From Stercorarius parasiticus (lineage: Eukaryota > Chordata > Aves > Charadriiformes > Stercorariidae), in NCBI GenBank assembly GCA_013396915.1, contig VWZL01000826.1, positions 231,001-295,000 of the forward strand: 64,000 bases of DNA. Direction: 5' to 3'. Under the pieces are notes generated by a model, which was not told the DNA's origin, searched no databases, and worked only from the letters and a program-made list of their open reading frames with translations. Numbering within the stretch: the stretch's first letter is position 1; each line of letters starts with the position of its first letter. Positions 61,054-64,000 of this stretch are shown here, one piece after another. A program made the position numbers and the translations under genes.

Positions 61054-61425
61054 GTCCATCCCTCTGACCATTTTTGTAGCTCTCCTGTGGACCTGCTCCA
61101 ACAGGTCAATGTCTTTCCTGTGCTGAGGGCTGCAGAGCTGAACACAGAACTCCCGGTGGGGTCTCATGAGAGCAGAGTAGAGGGGCGGAATCACCTCCCT
61201 CGGCCTGCTGGCCACGCTGCTTTTGGTCTAGCCCAGGATACAGTTTGTCTTCTGGCCTGCAAGTGCACATTGCTGGCTCACATGCAGCTTTTCATGCACC
61301 AGTACCACCAGGTCCTTCTCCACAGGGCTGTTCTCAATCCCTCCATCCCACAGTCTGTATTGGTACCGGGGGTTGCCCCAACCCGAGTGCAGGATACTGC
61401 ACTTGGCCTTGTCGAACCTTATGAG
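61054..61425 (-). repeat. 372-bp exact direct repeat, copy 2
   Basis: Identical to 60681-61052. The sequence continues into GTTCACACGGGCCC beyond 61425 with normal CR1 colinearity. Copy 1 is likewise colinear with CR1 on its left side, so removing one copy gives a continuous element. Confidence 0.93.
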
Positions 61426-61458
61426 GTTCACACGGGCCCACTTCTCAAGCTTGTCCAT
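61228..61458 (-). pseudogene. CR1 ORF2 segment after the RT catalytic core
   Basis: A 76-codon open segment contains [35 protein letters not shown] and [14 protein letters not shown]. This is the conserved region just after the reverse transcriptase palm. It ends at an in-frame TAG where the next conserved block ([10 protein letters not shown]) would follow. An in-frame TGA at 61477-61479 separates it from the upstream catalytic motif. Confidence 0.88.
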
Positions 61459-61515
61459 GTCCCTCTGGATGACATCTCATCCCTCAGGCATGTCAACCAC
61501 ACCACTCAGCTTAGT

Positions 61516-61521
61516 ATGATC
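61516..61521 (-). other. RT catalytic motif with D-to-H change
   Basis: On the minus strand, GCA GAT CAT ACT encodes Ala-Asp-His-Thr (61513-61524) within [10 protein letters not shown]. The reverse transcriptase active site has Asp-Asp here in CR1 and in reverse transcriptases generally. The His codon is 61516-61518. This alone would abolish activity. Confidence 0.85.
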
Positions 61522-61561
61522 TGCAATCTTGCTGAGGGTGCACTCCATCCCACTGTCTATA

Positions 61562-61843
61562 TCATTGATGAAGATTTTGAATAGTATTTGTGCTAATATG
61601 GACCCCTGAGGGACACCACTTGTCACTGATCTCCAATGAGCCGTTGACCACTACCCTTTGGATGCAACCATCCAAACAGTTCCTCATCCATTGAACAGTC
61701 CACCCATCAAATCCATGTCTCTCCAGTTTAGAGAGAAGGATGCTGTGGGGAACCTTGTCAAAGGCCTTAGAGAAATCCAGATAGATGACATCCATAGCTC
61801 TTCCCTTTTCTACTGATGTAGTCACTCCATCATAGGAGGCCAC
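61562..61843 (-). pseudogene. CR1 reverse transcriptase segment with motif A
   Basis: The 93-codon segment includes [15 protein letters not shown], the reverse transcriptase motif A with its metal-binding Asp at 61775-61777, and the [13 protein letters not shown] block. Near 61620 a frameshift sends the frame out of register just before motif B. Motif B (SGVPQGS) is intact in a neighbouring frame. Confidence 0.9.
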
Positions 61844-61891
61844 TAGGTTGGTCTGGCCGGATTTGCCTTTGGTGAAGCCATGTTGGCTGTG

Positions 61892-62149
61892 TCAAATCAT
61901 CTCCCTGTTCTCCATGTGCCTTAGTATAGCTTCTAGAAGATCTGTTCCATCATCTTCCCAGGCACAGAGGTGAGGCTGACAGGTTGGTAGTTCCCAGGGT
62001 CCTCCTTTGTACCCTTTTTGAAAAATAGGTGCAATGTTTCTTGTTTTCCAGTCTTCAGGGACTTCACCTGACTGCTGTGACTTTTCAAATATCATGGAGA
62101 GTGGCTTGGCAACTACATCAGCCAATTCCCTCAGGACTCTGGGATGCAT
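61892..62149 (-). pseudogene. CR1 reverse transcriptase N-terminal segment
   Basis: It contains MHPRVLRELADVVAKPLSMI, SGEVPEDWK and the start of the GxYRPxSLTS-type block, where a frameshift near 62010 changes the frame. It ends at a TGA at 61892-61894. The reading resumes in the same frame in the next segment. Confidence 0.9.
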
Positions 62150-62153
62150 TTCA

Positions 62154-62618
62154 TCAGGTTCTATAGACTTCTATAGATTTCTGTATGGTCAGGTTCCTCA
62201 GGTGATCATGAACCTGATCTCTTACAGTGGGAGGGACTTTGCTGCCCCAGTTACTGTCTTGTGGTACATCCACTGGAGAGGTGTGGGAAGAGAGGTTGCC
62301 AGTGAAGACTGAGGCAAAAAAGTTGTTGAGTACCTCAGCCTTCTCCTCATCTGTTGTTACCAGATTTTCGGTCTTGCTCATCAGGGGGATTACGCTTTCT
62401 TTGACCTTCCTTTTCTGGTTGACATACCTGTAGAAGCCTTTCTTATTATTTTTTGCTTCCCTTGCCAAGTTCAGCTCCAGCTGCACCACGGCCTTCCTGA
62501 CTCCATCCCTACACAACTGGGCAGCATCCCTATACTTTTCCCAGGATACCTGTCCCTGCTTCCACTGCCTGTGTGTTTCCTTCTTGCCCTTCAGTTTGAC
62601 CAGCAGGTCTCGACTCAA
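62154..62618 (-). pseudogene. CR1 ORF2 linker between endonuclease and RT
   Basis: The longest surviving open piece (154 codons) includes LELNLAREAKNNKKGFYRYV, EKAEVLNNFFASVFTG and DQVHDHLRNL. This order is characteristic of the CR1 linker. It ends where a 10-bp tandem duplication (62159-62178) shifts the frame just before the reverse transcriptase. Confidence 0.92.
62159..62178 (-). repeat. 10-bp tandem duplication causing a frameshift
   Basis: TTCTATAGAC and TTCTATAGAT lie side by side on the + strand. Most CR1 copies have only one such unit here, judging by the protein alignment from memory, so the second accounts for the shift between the linker and reverse transcriptase segments. Confidence 0.7.
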
Positions 62619-62827
62619 CCGTGCTGGCCCTTGTCCTCCTTTCCTGATTTCTTACACCTCGGGATCAAGAGCTCTTACACTCTGTGGAAAGCATCCTTAA
62701 AGATCTACCAGCTCTGTTCTGCTCCCTTGTCCCTGAGGGCAGTTTTCCAGGGGGTCCTATTGAGTAATTCCTTGAACAGCTGGAAGTTTGCTTTCCTAAA
62801 ATTCAGGGTCCTGACTTTACTCTTTGC

Positions 62828-63175
62828 CTAACCTATATCCCTCAGGACTGCGAACTCCACCAGTGCATGATCGCTGCAGCCCAGGCTGCCTCCAATCTTG
62901 ACGTCACCAATTAGCTCACTTGCGTTGGTGACCAACAGGTCCAGTATCGCATCTCCTTGGGTAGGGCTGTCTATTACCTGGCTTAAGAAGTTATCCTCCA
63001 TGCACTCCAGGAGTCTCCTGGATTGCCTACCAGCCTGTCGTGCTACTTTTTCAGCAGATGTCAGTGTGGTTGAAGTACCCCAGTGGGATGAGAGCCTGTG
63101 AGGGAGATGCTGGAGTAAGAAGGCTTCGTCAGCAGGCTCCCCTTGATCGGGTGGCCTGTAGTAGGCACCAGCCAC
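62828..63175 (-). pseudogene. CR1 endonuclease C-terminal segment
   Basis: This is the C-terminal part of an apurinic-type (EEP) endonuclease: YYRPPDQGEP, RRLLECMEDNFLSQVI, ILDLLVTN and GCSDHALVEF. The Ser-Asp-His motif (codons 62867-62875) is intact. The segment between YRPPD and the ECMEDN block is frameshifted and loses the usual GDFN element. The frame stops at 62828-62830. The N-terminal endonuclease half is absent. Confidence 0.9.
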
Positions 63176-63235
63176 AAGGTTCCCTTTGTTGCCTTGGTCT
63201 CTAATTCCTACTGAGCTTTTCTGCTGTGGCCTTTG

Positions 63236-64000
63236 TCAGCCTGGAGTGCTGCTTTTACACACTTGTCATCAATATTGTTACCAATTCCACAGCATCTGAA
63301 GTATTTAAAGAACTTTTTGTTATCAGTTTGAAAATCCTTTGTAAGACATACTTCAAATTACTTTTAGACATCTCAATTTCCTGTTTATGTATAACCTATC
63401 ATTTTCTTATGGGGTTTGGGGTTTTCATTTTGGCAAGCTTTCCATTTTCTAAATGCTAAGCTTGTCCCTGTGATAGCCTCCTAAGCTTTCCCATTGATCC
63501 CATGGCAGCTTTTTTGGGCTGCTTTTCTTTTTTTTTTTTAAGTGGTGGCATGCATTTTACCCTTTTTCCACTACAGTGTTTTTAATAGACTCCAGGATGG
63601 TTTAAGCTTCTTGCTTTTTGGAATGCTCCTTTTTGGATTGTTGGGGTTTACTGGGTATTTTTAATTTGGGGTGTGTGTGTGTGTGTGTTTGGTTTTTTTA
63701 CTAATTGTCTCTTTTTTTACATAATCTTTCTTGAAATTGCATAGCCACATGCTGGATTTATTTCGCCTACTCTCTATCCTACGGTGCTAAAGCTAATTGT
63801 ATTGTGGTTGCTATTACAGAAAGGCTATCCCACTAGTACTTTTTGAGCTATGCTGTGTGCACTACTGATGACCAAATTCAGAACAGCATCTTTTCTTGGA
63901 TTCTAAGAGTTATATTTCTTGTCAGTAGCCACTAATTACATTCAAAAATGTTATCTCTAAATCTCATCCTAATGAGGCATTGATCCAATCAATCTTCTGT
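63236..64000 (-). mobile_element. Ancient CR1-type LINE, 5' portion (right of insertion)
   Basis: Sequence types seen in old sauropsid CR1s resume: ACTCCAGGATGGTTTAAGC at 63591, then ATTGTATTGTGGTTGCTATT at 63796, ACCAAATTCAGAACAGCATC at 63870 and TCATCCTAATGAGGC at 63964. On the minus strand the second block encodes a Ser-Asn-His (63804-63812) where the endonuclease has Ser-Asp-His. The order (endonuclease at right, reverse transcriptase at left across the younger insert) matches a single element with 59120-60240. It runs off the window. Confidence 0.6.
63671..63688. repeat. (GT)n microsatellite
   Basis: Nine GT dinucleotides within a T/G-rich stretch of the old CR1. Confidence 0.9.

Larger units (their letters stand above)
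60345..63235 (-). mobile_element. CR1 LINE, 5'-truncated, 2.9 kb, nested in older CR1
   Basis: On the minus strand the element runs from within the ORF2 endonuclease (YYRPPDQGEP at about 63155) through the linker, reverse transcriptase and C-terminus to a shortened 3' end near 60345. ORF1, the N-terminal endonuclease and the usual octamer tail are missing. Coding is broken by stops at 62828-62830, 62705-62707, 62675-62677, 61892-61894 and 61477-61479, and by frameshifts near 62615, 62170, 62040 and 61620. It contains an exact 372-bp tandem repeat around an N, so its true length is probably about 373 bp less. It sits inside an older CR1 of the same orientation. Confidence 0.92.

Noticed and set aside
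60678..61067. 129-codon + strand open frame
   Set aside because: Antisense shadow of CR1 ORF2, crossing the N.
61000..61584. 194-codon + strand open frame, the longest in the window
   Set aside because: It is antisense to CR1 ORF2 and is lengthened by the probable assembly duplication across the N at 61053.

Overview
The window looks like AT-rich, non-coding avian nuclear DNA. The bird assignment rests on CR1 LINE copies: two carry the CR1 3' tail repeat of ATTCTATG-type octamers, and their C-terminal ORF2 peptides are CR1-like. It also rests on two solo LTRs whose termini and bodies resemble LTRs common in neoavian genomes. Assembly gaps (21 Ns at 8567-8587, single Ns at 29035 and 61053) suggest a draft short-read assembly. 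I cannot name the species or chromosome.

No protein-coding gene can be established. The longest open frames in the first 55 kb are about 60-125 codons, scattered over both strands, and resemble no family I recognise. Two places could be exons of an unidentified transcript on the + strand. One is a 315-nt open block with a good acceptor and a GTAAGTA donor (2631-2945). The other is a strong acceptor followed by about 1.1 kb of 3'UTR-like sequence ending in AATAAA (51133-52280). Both are hypotheses.

Layout: 1-23480 is mostly single-copy AT-rich sequence with a 33-bp CR1 tail (439-471), a probable 133-bp hAT-like MITE (6773-6905), a gap, and two hairpins (17066-17106, 17770-17799). 23481-26395 is rich in non-B-DNA sequence: a 200-bp polypurine microsatellite, a G/T-rich tract and a 37-bp alternating purine-pyrimidine tract. 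27176-27780 is a very old CR1 remnant. 28224-29256 holds two solo LTRs 80 bp apart, the second with a perfect 5-bp target duplication. 29262-55530 is a long unannotated stretch. 55531-56820 has two truncated CR1 3' ends in opposite orientation.

59120-64000 is the most structured part. An old, decayed CR1 (minus strand) is split by a younger, 2.9-kb CR1 (60345-63235, also minus). The younger copy retains recognisable endonuclease and reverse transcriptase motifs but is dead: it has in-frame stops, several frameshifts and an altered catalytic Asp pair. Inside it, 372 bp are repeated exactly on either side of a single N, which looks like an assembly artefact.

I found no convincing new biological system. 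The most useful leads are the suspected assembly duplication, the nested LINEs, the twin LTRs and the possible terminal exon near 51-52 kb.
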